This document shows, in pieces, positions 18,645-28,172 of a stretch of 64,000 nt of DNA (the stretch's first letter is position 1; each line of letters opens with the position of its first letter). The stretch covers positions 62,001 through 126,000 of the forward strand of contig NZ_JAUYFF010000008.1 of assembly GCF_030691015.1 (NCBI RefSeq), written 5' to 3'. The DNA is from Sulfuricurvum sp. (GTDB lineage Bacteria > Campylobacterota > Campylobacteria > Campylobacterales > Sulfurimonadaceae). The notes under the pieces are model-generated. The model saw nothing but the letters and a program-made list of their open reading frames with translations. It was not told where the DNA came from and did no database searches. A program made the translations under genes and the position numbers.

Positions 18645-19346
18645 TTGGGACTTTTTTCTGAAATTGCCGAAGATTTTTCGAACGTTTATAAAAATGATCC
18701 CGCTATAAGTTCTCGAATCGAACTTCTCTTCAACTATCCCGGAGTATGGTCTATCTTCTGGTACCGCATCTCCAACCGTCTCTACCGTAACGGCTTTCGC
18801 GCCCTTGCCCGTTGTCTGATGGGGATCAATCAAATCATGACCAACATCGATATCCATCCGGGGGCTACGATCGGACGGCGTGTTTTTATCGATCACGGGT
18901 TCGGTGTCGTCATCGGTCAAACGACCGTTATCGAAGATGATGTACTTATCTATCAAGGGGTTACCCTCGGAGGGGTCAGTCTCACCCCCGGAAAACGTCA
19001 TCCGACGATTAAGAGCGGTGTGGTCATCGGCGCAGGGGCAAAGATTTTGGGAAATATCACGGTCGGAATCAACTCCAAAATCGGAGCCAATTCCGTTGTC
19101 GTGCGTGAAGTTCCCGATAACAGTACCGCTATCGGTATTCCGGCGCATGTGATCCAAAAAGGGAGAGATAAAGATCCCTTCAGCCACAACAAACTTCCCG
19201 ATATCAATAAAGAGATGTTTGAGTACCTGCTCCGTCGTGTCGCCGTTTTGGAGCACTATATGGTTCAAGACAACACGGAGATTTTAGAACAAGACCTACA
19301 GCTTGAAAATATCTACGAATCATTTATCAAGGCCATGAAAAATTAA
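18645..19346 (+). CDS. cysE: Serine O-acetyltransferase
   Basis: A 233-residue left-handed beta-helix acetyltransferase with the hexapeptide-repeat region starting at DIHPGATIGRRVFIDHG and continuing through GVTLGGVSLTPGKRHPTI and GANSVV; His of FIDHG and the GKRHP loop form the active site. It makes O-acetylserine for cysteine synthesis. No ATG exists near the conserved N-terminus. Two TTG codons are candidates, 18639 and 18645; I choose 18645 because AAGGA (18634-18638) then has proper spacing. It follows speA by about 10 bases. Confidence 0.92.
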   Translation: MGLFSEIAEDFSNVYKNDPAISSRIELLFNYPGVWSIFWYRISNRLYRNGFRALARCLMGINQIMTNIDIHPGATIGRRVFIDHGFGVVIGQTTVIEDDVLIYQGVTLGGVSLTPGKRHPTIKSGVVIGAGAKILGNITVGINSKIGANSVVVREVPDNSTAIGIPAHVIQKGRDKDPFSHNKLPDINKEMFEYLLRRVAVLEHYMVQDNTEILEQDLQLENIYESFIKAMKN

Positions 19347-19350
19347 ACTG

Positions 19351-20694
19351 ATGCCGATACTAAAAAGATTTTTACCGTTACTCTTTTTATCCTCTCTCTC
19401 TACTTTCGCCGCCTCATTAAACTCAGATCAACTGCGCGATGGATTGTCCCCCGCTCTTTTCCCACACACCCTTTCATCCCTGTGTGCCGATACCTCCAAC
19501 GACGATGAAATGTGGCATTGGCTCAATCTTGCACGCCTTCAGCAAGCAAACGGTGATTTTAAAGACTCTATAGCCTCATTTGAAAAAGCCTATGCTATTT
19601 TAGACGAATATGAAAATCGAGCTAAAATAAGTATCCGTAATATCGGCTCGTTTATGGGCTCCTCGCTCCTCTCAAAAGGGTCTGAGACCTATTACGCCAA
19701 AGGATATGAGCGTTCCCTCATGCATACGCTCAATGCACTCAATTATGCGATGCTCGGAGATTTCGAAGGGGCAGCGGTAGAGATGCGCCGCATGGAGATG
19801 CGGCAAGAGTTTTGGCTCAGAGAGAGTGAAGAAAAAATAAAAGATGCGGCTGATGAAAAGGCAAAAGCCCAGCGTCAGGGGAGTGACGTCACTTCGATCC
19901 CTACAGGATACTCGATGGGAAGAATGCTCGAAGACCCTGATGTTCGTACGATGGCAAACAACTACCAAGACCCTTTCTCCTATGCTCTTAGCAGTATTAT
20001 CGTGGATATCGCGGGTCACTCCGCCGCTTCAGGCGATGCGTCCGCCATCAGCCTAAAACGGGCATTAGCCCTCAATCCGGATGTCTCTAAAGCATTTTCC
20101 TCCTCTAAAATCAATCCGAAAACACCCTCCATGGATGTTACCGTCATTATTTTATCCGGAGAAGCCCCCTCATTAAAGATCGAAAAGATCCGTTTTCCTA
20201 TTTTTCATGCGGCAGAGTATACCAGTCTTGATTTGCCTTCCTACACTTTACCGATAAATGATCTCTCCTCCGTAGTCCTATCAACCGCTACCCTTCGCCT
20301 TAATCCGCCGAGACTATTAAAATCAAATCTCATGGCCTATAAAACACTCAAAGACGAACTTCCCTCCGATCTGGCAAAAGGGGTCGTTCGGGCAACGACT
20401 AAAGCGGTGGCGGCCAAACAAATTAGTGACAAATTCGGCGATCTCGGCGGATTAATCGCTTCCATTACCATGGATTTAGGAAGCTCCTATGCCGATAAAG
20501 ATTACCGCAACTGGGAACTCCTCCCCAATTCGGGATATATTTCAAAATTTAAAGTCAAAAAAGGAGATACTCTGGATATCATACTTAATGAATATAAAGA
20601 GTCAATTCAATTCCCGAATGATAAAAAAGGGGCCGTTATACTGGTCAATTATTTAACTTCGGACAACATAAGGATTCATCATGTCACCTACTAA
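19351..20694 (+). CDS. COG3014-like envelope protein of the YcfL-LpoB cluster
   Basis: A 447-residue exported protein with a signal peptide at residues 1-21 (ending STFAA). The N-terminal third contains TPR-like helices (LARLQQANGDFKDSIASFEKAYAI; LNALNYAMLGDFEGAAVEM) followed by a charged helical stretch (about 145-185). The C-terminal half is beta-rich, ending in a domain with a KKGDTLDIIL segment. It resembles the uncharacterised COG3014 family, whose genes often sit beside ycfL and lpoB homologues, exactly as here. A role in outer-membrane or peptidoglycan synthase regulation is inferred from that context only. Its end overlaps the next gene by 14 bases. Confidence 0.6.
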   Translation: MPILKRFLPLLFLSSLSTFAASLNSDQLRDGLSPALFPHTLSSLCADTSNDDEMWHWLNLARLQQANGDFKDSIASFEKAYAILDEYENRAKISIRNIGSFMGSSLLSKGSETYYAKGYERSLMHTLNALNYAMLGDFEGAAVEMRRMEMRQEFWLRESEEKIKDAADEKAKAQRQGSDVTSIPTGYSMGRMLEDPDVRTMANNYQDPFSYALSSIIVDIAGHSAASGDASAISLKRALALNPDVSKAFSSSKINPKTPSMDVTVIILSGEAPSLKIEKIRFPIFHAAEYTSLDLPSYTLPINDLSSVVLSTATLRLNPPRLLKSNLMAYKTLKDELPSDLAKGVVRATTKAVAAKQISDKFGDLGGLIASITMDLGSSYADKDYRNWELLPNSGYISKFKVKKGDTLDIILNEYKESIQFPNDKKGAVILVNYLTSDNIRIHHVTY

Positions 20695-21034
20695 AACTGC
20701 CCTTCTTTCCCTCTCACTAGCCCTAGCGTTTAGCGGATGTGCTTCTAAAAACGTTACGATTATCGGCGAAAAACGGGTCGATATCGTTATGCATAAAAGT
20801 TTCCAAGAGGGTTCTTTGCTCAAAGTCGTTGCTGAACTTGAAAACGATGATTTTGATGAAGTTGAAGGGTTCGTCTACCAAATCGAATGGTACGACATGA
20901 ACGGTATTCTTATCGAATCTACCGCTTGGAAACCGATCACAATCCATAAAAATCAAAAAGTTCAAATCGTAGAAACATCGGGAATTCCGAATGTTTCTAC
21001 TTATAAAATTATCGTATCCGTACCCAATAAATAA
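20681..21034 (+). CDS. YcfL-like lipoprotein (DUF1425)
   Basis: A 117-residue lipoprotein. The signal peptide ends in the lipobox FSGC at residues 19-22 and the mature part has the beta-sandwich pattern of DUF1425/YcfL: LLKVVAELENDD, YQIEWYDMNGILIES and a W-containing turn. The function of YcfL is unknown. In many Gram-negative bacteria it is encoded immediately upstream of the penicillin-binding-protein activator LpoB, and the next gene here is LpoB-like. Confidence 0.75.
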   Translation: MSPTKTALLSLSLALAFSGCASKNVTIIGEKRVDIVMHKSFQEGSLLKVVAELENDDFDEVEGFVYQIEWYDMNGILIESTAWKPITIHKNQKVQIVETSGIPNVSTYKIIVSVPNK

Positions 21035-21045
21035 GGACTATACTC

Positions 21046-21663
21046 ATGAAATCTATTACGTTAACCTCTCTCTCAATCGCGGCTGCGGCACTTCTTACCC
21101 TTAGCGGATGTAGCGCTAAAGGGGGTGCTGGTATGACCGGATACGATTCCAACGTCAAATACGGAGATGCCAAAGCGGTTGAAACTCTGACTGCCGATTT
21201 CGGTTCAACCGATTTGCAATCCACGGCAGAAACGATGACTCAATCATTGCTTGAGAGCCGTTATATTTCGAAAACGCATCAAACACCGAAAGTGCGTCTT
21301 CGCACTATCAATAATCTCACCTACGAACATATCGATACCAAAGCGATTACCGATAAAATCCGTATTAAGCTTCTCAAATCAGGACTGGTTCGTTTCTTGG
21401 CTGACAAAGCGAATTTAGAAGAGGTAAACGATGAGCGCACTCTCACGACGACCGCAACAACCAAAACCAAACTCTCTGCTATGACCGATGCCGATTACAT
21501 TATCACCGGAAATGTCCGATCCATTAAAAAAGCTTCAGGGGATGTTCAAGACGTCTATTACAATATTTCGATGGAGTTAGTCGATCCGCAAAGCGGAGAA
21601 GTCGTATGGGCCGATGAAAAAGAGATCCGCAAAGTAACCTCTAAATCATCCGTGGGATGGTAA
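21046..21663 (+). CDS. LpoB-like penicillin-binding protein activator lipoprotein
   Basis: A 205-residue lipoprotein with lipobox LSGC (residues 19-22). The mature domain has the LpoB/CsgG-like pattern: MTQSLLES near 75, VRLRTINNLTYEHIDTKAITDKIRIKLLKSG-type region (85-115), ADYIITGNVRSI and a final VDPQSGEVVWADEKEIRK strand. LpoB activates a bifunctional peptidoglycan synthase from the outer membrane in Enterobacteria; conservation of that partner in this group is not certain. It closes the three-gene envelope operon. Confidence 0.8.
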   Translation: MKSITLTSLSIAAAALLTLSGCSAKGGAGMTGYDSNVKYGDAKAVETLTADFGSTDLQSTAETMTQSLLESRYISKTHQTPKVRLRTINNLTYEHIDTKAITDKIRIKLLKSGLVRFLADKANLEEVNDERTLTTTATTKTKLSAMTDADYIITGNVRSIKKASGDVQDVYYNISMELVDPQSGEVVWADEKEIRKVTSKSSVGW

Positions 21664-21670
21664 GAGGCTC

Positions 21671-22708
21671 TTAAATCCCCTCAGTGGGGTTTATCGTCTC
21701 CACAACATCGAGTCCGAATCCGCCGAGTCCCGCGAAATCAGAAACTTTTGTCTCCGCAATCAGACGCATATGTTTTACACCCAACGATTTCAATATTTGA
21801 GCACCGATCCCGTACTCTTTCATATTGACCTGCTGATGGTGCGGTTTGTTGATGAAAAGCAATACACCGCTGTTGTGTTTAAGATATTGAATCGAATCGA
21901 CCAAATGGGTATATTTGCTTTGGTTTAAAAGCAAATCGATGTCAGGGACGACATTGTGGACTTTGACGTTCGCCGTCTCTCCCGCTTTGTAGAAAACGAC
22001 TGCCGTATGACGGTTCTCCTGATGATCGACAAACTCATATTTTTTGACGTGGACACCGAAAAACTCGATCTCCTCTTCGGAGACCGCCTTTACCAATGTT
22101 TCATTCGCCAAACGAAACTCGACGATATCGGAGATATAGACCGTTTTGAGATCATGCTTAGCGGCAAACAGATCCAAATCATCACGGCGTGCCATTGTCC
22201 CGTCTTCTTTCATAATCTCACAGATGACGGCCGATTCTGCCAACCCCGACAAACGGCATAGGTCTACTGATCCCTCCGTATGTCCGATACGAACCAGTGT
22301 TCCCCCCTCTTTCGCAATCAGTGGGAAAATATGCCCTGGAGCCACCAATTCGGTTGGATGTGAGAGCGGATTAGCCAAAATTTTGATCGTCATGTCACGC
22401 TCGTGCGTTGAAATACCCGTTGTTGCCGCCGTAGCGTCCACTGAGATCGTAAACGCCGTCTCGTGCATAGAAGTATTCGATTTTACCATCGGCTCAAGGC
22501 TGAGACGTTTAGCGATGCTAGGATTGATAGCGACACAAATCAGCCCTTTGGCATGAGTTGCCATAAAATTCACATGATCCGGTGTCGAAAAAACCGACGC
22601 ATAAACAAGATCACCCTCGTTTTCGCGATCCTCATCATCCACCATGATGACCATTCGCCCTTTTTTAAACTCTTCGATAGCATCCAATACCCGTTGCACT
22701 GCTGACAT
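21671..22708 (-). CDS. ribB: RibBA: 3,4-dihydroxy-2-butanone-4-phosphate synthase with degenerate GTP cyclohydrolase II domain
   Basis: A 345-residue protein. Residues 1-200 are a complete DHBP synthase with the acidic DDEDRENEGD loop, GLICVA, THERDMTI and RIGHTEGSVDLCR. This half makes the four-carbon riboflavin precursor from ribulose 5-phosphate. Residues 205-345 follow the RibA fold, but the three zinc cysteines of GTP cyclohydrolase II are absent, as is the usual QEGRGIG motif (NMKEYGIGAQIL instead). The second activity is therefore probably lost and a separate ribA should exist elsewhere. This degeneracy is known in Helicobacter/Campylobacter relatives. Confidence 0.9.
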   Translation of the reverse strand: MSAVQRVLDAIEEFKKGRMVIMVDDEDRENEGDLVYASVFSTPDHVNFMATHAKGLICVAINPSIAKRLSLEPMVKSNTSMHETAFTISVDATAATTGISTHERDMTIKILANPLSHPTELVAPGHIFPLIAKEGGTLVRIGHTEGSVDLCRLSGLAESAVICEIMKEDGTMARRDDLDLFAAKHDLKTVYISDIVEFRLANETLVKAVSEEEIEFFGVHVKKYEFVDHQENRHTAVVFYKAGETANVKVHNVVPDIDLLLNQSKYTHLVDSIQYLKHNSGVLLFINKPHHQQVNMKEYGIGAQILKSLGVKHMRLIAETKVSDFAGLGGFGLDVVETINPTEGI

Positions 22709-22817
22709 TCAAAACTCTTTTGTTATTAATATAGTAAGGCAATTATAGGGTAAAAGGGTTAAAAAACTATCACAATCAAAAAAATGATATTTTTTAAGCA
22801 CGTTGTTTGCGAAACAC

Positions 22818-22846
22818 TTGACAAATTCTCGAAAAGTGTCTATAAT
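22818..22846 (+). promoter_or_regulatory. Consensus sigma-70 promoter of the tRNA operon
   Basis: A perfect TTGACA (22818-22823) and TATAAT (22841-22846) separated by 17 bases lie 23 bases upstream of tRNA-Gln. It is the best match to the bacterial housekeeping promoter in the window and fits a strongly expressed stable-RNA operon covering tRNA-Gln and both initiator tRNAs. Confidence 0.9.
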
Positions 22847-22868
22847 TTCGGCCTCTTAACGAGAACAT

Positions 22869-22943
22869 TGGGGTGTCGCCAAGCGGTAAGGCAACTGGTT
22901 TTGGTCCAGTCATTCGGGGGTTCGAATCCCTCCTCCCCATCCA
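22869..22943 (+). tRNA. tRNA-Gln (TTG anticodon)
   Basis: The cloverleaf folds with a D-arm GCCAAGCGGTAAGGC, anticodon stem ACTGG/CCAGT around loop TTTTGGT (anticodon TTG), T-arm GGGGG-TTCGAAT-CCCTC and encoded CCA. The acceptor stem TGGGGTG/CTCCCCA has one T-T mismatch at pair 6-67. It is the first gene after the consensus promoter. Confidence 0.92.
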
Positions 22944-22955
22944 CCATTTACATAC

Positions 22956-23032
<77 letters not shown>

Positions 23033-23093
23033 ATCTAGACTTAAAACTTCTACCCTATAAAACATAGACAATAGAAACTAAAAATTTTCATAC

Positions 23094-23170
<77 letters not shown>

Positions 23171-23337
23171 ACCTTTTTACTCACTTTTTACAGTTTCAGT
23201 TTGACGCTTATTTATCATTTTCCGGCTATTTTCCGCCATCTTCAAAAATATATTTCTCGCTACTATTACACAAAACACCCCTATCCTACATCTTGTCAAG
23301 TGATACTTACGTACATTTTTAATTCATATGAAAATAT

Positions 23338-26196
23338 TTAACCAATCCATTTATGATATAGACCCCATTGTCGAGCCCATTCAATCATTTTTTCTGAAGG
23401 CATCGGTCGTGCGATTCCATATCCCTGTGCTAATTCGCATCCTAGCAAAAGTAATTGTTTTCCATGTTCATGGGTTTCAACTCCTTCTGCAATCACTTCG
23501 CGACTGAAAGCTGAAGCCAAGCCAACAATACCTTCCAATATTGCCAAATCATCATGATTATCAAACATATCACGAACAAAGCTTTGATCGATCTTCAAAG
23601 TTCTAACGGGAAGTCGTTTAAGGTAACTAAGAGACGAATACCCTGTTCCAAAATCATCCAATGAGAAATGGATCCCCATTGTTTTACACTCTTCAATAAT
23701 AGTAGATGCCAGATTGACATCTTCCAATGCACTCGTTTCGAGTACTTCAATTTCCAGCAATGAGAAATCAAAATTTTCATGTTTAGCAAGAATGAGTCGT
23801 AACCGTTCCATAAAGTTCCCTTGCAATAACTGCAAAGCTCCTACATTCACACTGACGGCTAAATTGAGTCCCTGTACTTGCCATTGTTTGATTTGAGAAA
23901 TAGCTTCATTGATTACCCATTCACCAATTTTGACAGATAGAGGATGGTTTTCGATAATCGGGAGAAAATCAAGCGGAGGGATAAGACCTTTTTCAGGGTG
24001 TAGCCAGCGTATTAGGGCTTCAACACCAATAAGCTCACCTGTACGCATATTGATTTTAGGTTGATAGTAAAGAACAAACTCATCACTTTCTAGAGCTTGG
24101 CGGATACGTTCTAATTTTTTATGTCTAGTGCGTATTGTAAGATCGTGCTCTGGATCAAAAACATCGTAGCGATTTTTGCCTGCTTGCTTAGCTTCATACA
24201 TAGCTTGATCCGCTTGACGTATCAGCTGATCAGCATCTACATCCCCAGATTGTGGATAAAAAGTAACTCCTATGCTGGCTGAAACTTGTAATAAAACATC
24301 ATCCAGCACTATTACTTGACTTGCAGCATCCAAAAGTTTTTGAATAATCGGTGATGCTATAGAAAGATCATCCGTATTTAAAAGAATTGCAACAAATTCG
24401 TCCCCACCTAATCGTGACAAGGTATCACCCTCACGCAGTGCCTGTTGCATACGTGTTGAAAGTGCTATAAGAAGATTATCACCCACACTATGGCTATATC
24501 GGTCATTTACTTGTTTGAAGCCATCCAAATCAAGATAAATAACAGCTATCTTCTCATTTCTGTGATCAGCATGAGTCATCGCTTGTCGCAGCCTGTCTGA
24601 ATTTAAAACACGATTAGGCAAACCTGTAAGGGGATCATAGTGGGCAATATATTCTAGTTGATGTTCGTGTTCTTTATTCGCTGTTATATCAGAAAAAATT
24701 CCTACGTAATTTTGTACCTTTCCTTGAGAATCGAGTATGGAACTGATATTGAGCATCTCGGCATACGATTCTCCATTCTTACGTCGATTCCAAAGCTCGC
24801 CGTACCAATGACCTTTTTCGATCAAATCATGCCACATGGCAGAATAAAATTCTTTTTCTTGCAGTTTTGAGCTTAGTACACGCGGATTTTTTCCGATAAT
24901 TTCATCCCTACTGTAACCAGTCGTACGACTAAACGCATCATTGATGTCAATGATGGCTCCATCAGGTGAAGTGATAACAATTCCTTCACTAGCATGGGTG
25001 AATACATTTGCGGCAAGAAGGAGCTTTTCTTCAGCCTGTTTTCTTTCTGTAATATCATGTATAATTGAGAACAACAGTGTTTTATTATCAATTTCGATTG
25101 GGGTTGAATGTACTTCAACATCACGTATTTCACCAGATGATAAGCGATGAGAAAATAAAAAATAATTTGAATTTTCATGTAACGCTAATTGTATATTCAT
25201 AGTGAGTTTGTCTGGTTGAAGAATATTAATCACGTTAATAGGCATATCGATAAGTTGCTGTTTTGGATAACCGTAATAGCTTACAGCAGCGTTGTTTGCT
25301 TCTTCAATCTTGCCTGATTCGGGATTAATAAGTAACATGATTGAAGAATTTTTTTCAAAGAAATTCCGAAACCGTTTTTCGCTTTTAAGCAATCGCTCAT
25401 CAGAGGATTTACGCTCAGTGATATCACGCAGGAATACAAATATACGTCCTCCTGAAATCGTGTAATGCGACGTACTGATTTCTACATCCCAAATCGATCC
25501 GTCCTTGCGTCTGTGCTTAGTCTCAAATTGAGTGTGTCTCTGTTCAATAATCGTGTTAATACGTTCATCGATGGTTGAGATACTCTGGATTGCATCGAGT
25601 TGAGATATTTGCATTAAAAGAAGCTCTTCACGTGTATAGCCCGATTGTTCAGCATAGGTCTGGTTGACATCAATCAAATTGCCATGGTAATCCACACTCC
25701 AAAATCCATCGAGAGTGGTTTCCAATATATTTTGAAGAATTTGAGAACTTTCACGGAGCTTTTCTTCGACTTGTTTTCGTTCCGAGATATCTTCCACCAT
25801 CGTAATAAAGTAGTTAATAGAACCATCTTGTTTTCGAATACAGCGTGAAGCTAAGTGGGTATACACCGTGTGACCATCACGATGAATAAACCGTTTATCT
25901 AATTCATATTCGTCATGTTCACCATTTAGGACGCTGTTATACAAGGCGATTTGCTCAACAAGATCATCTTTATGGGTGATTTGTTCCCATGTCTTTTTTG
26001 TAAGTTCTTCCCTTGAGTAACCAAGCATTTCACACAATTGGTCATTCACTTGGATACACTCTTTATCAGGAGAGGTGGCTGCCATGCCTATCATAGAATG
26101 TTCAAAGAAGATACGATACCGCTGCTCACTCTGATGAAATGGTTCTTGCACCTCTTCTGTACTTAAATCAACATTGTTTTCCAGTATGCTCGCCAT
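23338..26196 (-). CDS. Soluble multi-PAS GGDEF-EAL protein
   Basis: A 952-residue cytoplasmic protein without membrane helices. Four PAS/PAC units follow each other at about 20-145, 145-265, 270-390 and 395-515, each ending in a DITERK-like linker (DISERKQ, DITERKS, DITERKQ, DITANKE). A GGDEF domain with RLGGDEF follows (about 525-690), then an EAL domain with EALIRW, DDFGTGYSSLSYL and a final GYGIARP (about 700-940). Both active sites look complete. Its stop is 168 bases from the duplicated initiator tRNA. Confidence 0.9.
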   Translation of the reverse strand: MASILENNVDLSTEEVQEPFHQSEQRYRIFFEHSMIGMAATSPDKECIQVNDQLCEMLGYSREELTKKTWEQITHKDDLVEQIALYNSVLNGEHDEYELDKRFIHRDGHTVYTHLASRCIRKQDGSINYFITMVEDISERKQVEEKLRESSQILQNILETTLDGFWSVDYHGNLIDVNQTYAEQSGYTREELLLMQISQLDAIQSISTIDERINTIIEQRHTQFETKHRRKDGSIWDVEISTSHYTISGGRIFVFLRDITERKSSDERLLKSEKRFRNFFEKNSSIMLLINPESGKIEEANNAAVSYYGYPKQQLIDMPINVINILQPDKLTMNIQLALHENSNYFLFSHRLSSGEIRDVEVHSTPIEIDNKTLLFSIIHDITERKQAEEKLLLAANVFTHASEGIVITSPDGAIIDINDAFSRTTGYSRDEIIGKNPRVLSSKLQEKEFYSAMWHDLIEKGHWYGELWNRRKNGESYAEMLNISSILDSQGKVQNYVGIFSDITANKEHEHQLEYIAHYDPLTGLPNRVLNSDRLRQAMTHADHRNEKIAVIYLDLDGFKQVNDRYSHSVGDNLLIALSTRMQQALREGDTLSRLGGDEFVAILLNTDDLSIASPIIQKLLDAASQVIVLDDVLLQVSASIGVTFYPQSGDVDADQLIRQADQAMYEAKQAGKNRYDVFDPEHDLTIRTRHKKLERIRQALESDEFVLYYQPKINMRTGELIGVEALIRWLHPEKGLIPPLDFLPIIENHPLSVKIGEWVINEAISQIKQWQVQGLNLAVSVNVGALQLLQGNFMERLRLILAKHENFDFSLLEIEVLETSALEDVNLASTIIEECKTMGIHFSLDDFGTGYSSLSYLKRLPVRTLKIDQSFVRDMFDNHDDLAILEGIVGLASAFSREVIAEGVETHEHGKQLLLLGCELAQGYGIARPMPSEKMIEWARQWGLYHKWIG

Positions 26197-26274
26197 TCCG
26201 ATGCCTTAGGTAGTAATCATTACAGGTGGTATTATCTTTAGAATAATATATCAGTCAATTACTAAAACAATCCC

Positions 26275-26391
26275 CTAAATAGTAAGATTCGACTGTACAT
26301 CATCAGAAAACTTATAATGATTTTTACCATGTTTTTTTACTTCATACATCGCTTGGTCCGCTATCCGTGTCAAGCGACATTTAAAAATTAC
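26275..26391 (-). pseudogene. Stranded C-terminal GGDEF-domain fragment
   Basis: Reading on the minus strand directly after the stop of the chemoreceptor gene, and in its frame, 38 codons encode RIADQAMYEVKKHGKNHYK and a short tail before a TAG at 26275-26277. The stretch matches the end of GGDEF domains (compare QADQAMYEAKQAGKNRY in the neighbouring 952-residue protein). There is no start codon or remaining domain, so this is the scar of a lost diguanylate cyclase gene, unless rare readthrough of the chemoreceptor stop adds it. Confidence 0.75.
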
Positions 26392-28026
26392 CTACGTACG
26401 AAACTTTTCTAATTTTTGATTAATCTCCGCCGTACTTTGATCAAGACGGAATGCAACATCCGTAATCTCCTGAATACTGTCGGTGTTGGAAGATGCTATC
26501 GTATTGAGGGTATCGATTTTCCCTGATATCAAACGCATCCCTCCCGTTAGATTTTCCAAATTGTCATTTGATGTATGGACGCTATCGGCGGCGATCGAAA
26601 TGAGTGACGATGAGTGGTTGATAATCCGTTGAACGGAGTTCGAATCATTCGAAACACGCAGTACCGAACCGGTTGATTTATCCATTTTATCGCTGGTGGT
26701 GATGATGGCATCAACGATGGTACTGATCGTGCTGTTGATCTGTGCCAGACTCTCTTGCGTTCGCTCCGCCAATTTACGCACTTCATCCGCTACAACGGCA
26801 AAGCCTCGACCGTGTTCACCTGCCCGTGCCGCTTCGATTGCGGCATTCAGTGCGAGAAGATTTGTTTGGTCGGCAATATCTCCGATAATATTTAAGATAC
26901 CTTTGACTTGCTGTGCTTGAGAGGATAACGCTTGCAGTTCAGAAGAGAGGCTTTGTTGAATTTGGGCGACCGTTTGTATATCGTTGTTCATTTTTGAAAT
27001 CTGGGTGTTGGCTTCGCGCAGATTGGTGTTGGCTTCATCGATTTTGCAGGTAGTGTCCTGCGCTGAAGAGGTTGATGCATTGACAATCGATTGCAATTGG
27101 ACAAGTTGTTCATGGGTCTGTGCCATATCGGTCGTACTGGTTTCGAGGCGTTGACGAATGGTATTGGCAACCGTGTTGAGCTCTTGAGCGGTAGCGATAC
27201 TTTCAAACGATGTCGATTTGATATTGGCAAGGATTTTTTGGAGTTCTTCCATCGAGCCGTTCATTTCATGGGCTGCGGTTGAGAGTTCATCTTTTCCATC
27301 GACTTGGATCCGCTCGTGTAGATTTCCCGAGCGCAGATGGTGGATGATGTGGGAGAGAAGGGTGATTTTTTGAATCAGCTCACGGGTAATGAGTCGAAGG
27401 GTAATAAAGATCACGATCATACCGATCGGAAAAATAACCGCTATCAAAAGAAGGGTTTGATTGAACTGTGTTTGTGCCTGATTGTAGAGAATCTGTGTAT
27501 TTTCGAGCTGAAGCGTGATGAGAGAATCAAAAAGATCCCCTAGAGGTGCAAAACTAAAAGGAAAATCGCTTTGAACCAAATCATGAATCTCCATTATGTC
27601 GCGATTTGTGATTGCCGTTTCAAGCGCGCTCATAGAGCGATCAGCCCGTGCTACTTGCATTTGTGCGTCTTCGAGGTGAAGCTGTTCTTTCTCTGTTTTC
27701 GGGGATTTTAGATACGCACTCCATTGTTCTTTAAACTGTTTATGTGCCTCTTTGATCGCTTTTAGATCATTTTCGTAATCCCCCTGCCCTTCGGATATCA
27801 ATTGTGCTTTCGCTTGAATCACATTGACCATAGCATGTTTACACACTCTAAGCTGATCGAGAGGATGGAGACTTTGGTCATTTATCCGCGTTAAAGAGGC
27901 GTTTGAAAAAAACATACCTAGGATACCGATGGAGATGGCGATGATGGCAAAGAGTTGTGTCGTCGCCACAATAAAAGTAATTTTTTGACGTATAGAGAGA
28001 CGGGAGATGAGTCGAATGGAGAACAT
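26392..28026 (-). CDS. Methyl-accepting chemotaxis protein
   Basis: A 544-residue chemoreceptor. TM1 is at about 15-38 and TM2 at about 190-212, enclosing a four-helix-bundle type sensor domain (about 40-185). A HAMP-like region follows (about 210-265) and the cytoplasmic signalling domain carries the highly conserved tip [19 protein letters not shown] with [18 protein letters not shown]. It ends at LEKFRT without a CheR/CheB-tethering pentapeptide. The in-frame GGDEF scar begins immediately after its stop codon. Confidence 0.92.
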   Translation of the reverse strand: MFSIRLISRLSIRQKITFIVATTQLFAIIAISIGILGMFFSNASLTRINDQSLHPLDQLRVCKHAMVNVIQAKAQLISEGQGDYENDLKAIKEAHKQFKEQWSAYLKSPKTEKEQLHLEDAQMQVARADRSMSALETAITNRDIMEIHDLVQSDFPFSFAPLGDLFDSLITLQLENTQILYNQAQTQFNQTLLLIAVIFPIGMIVIFITLRLITRELIQKITLLSHIIHHLRSGNLHERIQVDGKDELSTAAHEMNGSMEELQKILANIKSTSFESIATAQELNTVANTIRQRLETSTTDMAQTHEQLVQLQSIVNASTSSAQDTTCKIDEANTNLREANTQISKMNNDIQTVAQIQQSLSSELQALSSQAQQVKGILNIIGDIADQTNLLALNAAIEAARAGEHGRGFAVVADEVRKLAERTQESLAQINSTISTIVDAIITTSDKMDKSTGSVLRVSNDSNSVQRIINHSSSLISIAADSVHTSNDNLENLTGGMRLISGKIDTLNTIASSNTDSIQEITDVAFRLDQSTAEINQKLEKFRT

Positions 28027-28105
28027 GAATGTGCCTTCATATAAAGTGCAGAAGTGTAAAACTCTATGGTTACAGAAACGAAACAGAGCCTTTTACCCTT
28101 TCTTC

Positions 28106-28147
28106 TTGACTTTCATCAATTTCCCGCACCCTCTAGCACGCTATACT
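28106..28147 (+). promoter_or_regulatory. FNR/NnrR-type site and promoter of nnrS
   Basis: TTGAC-N4-ATCAA (28106-28119) differs by one base from the TTGAT-N4-ATCAA box of FNR, Dnr and NnrR regulators. TATACT at 28142-28147 is a good -10 hexamer. If transcription starts 7 bases after it, the box is centred at about -41.5, the classic class II activator position. It precedes nnrS, a gene commonly controlled by such NO- or oxygen-responsive regulators. Confidence 0.7.
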
Positions 28148-28172
28148 CCCACATATTTTATAAGGAATCTGT

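Noticed and set aside
21680-21705. CCCC-TCAGT-GGGG hairpin between the LpoB-like gene and ribBA as a terminator
   Set aside because: The stem is only four G-C pairs and lies inside the last codons of ribBA with only a short T run on one side; too weak to call.
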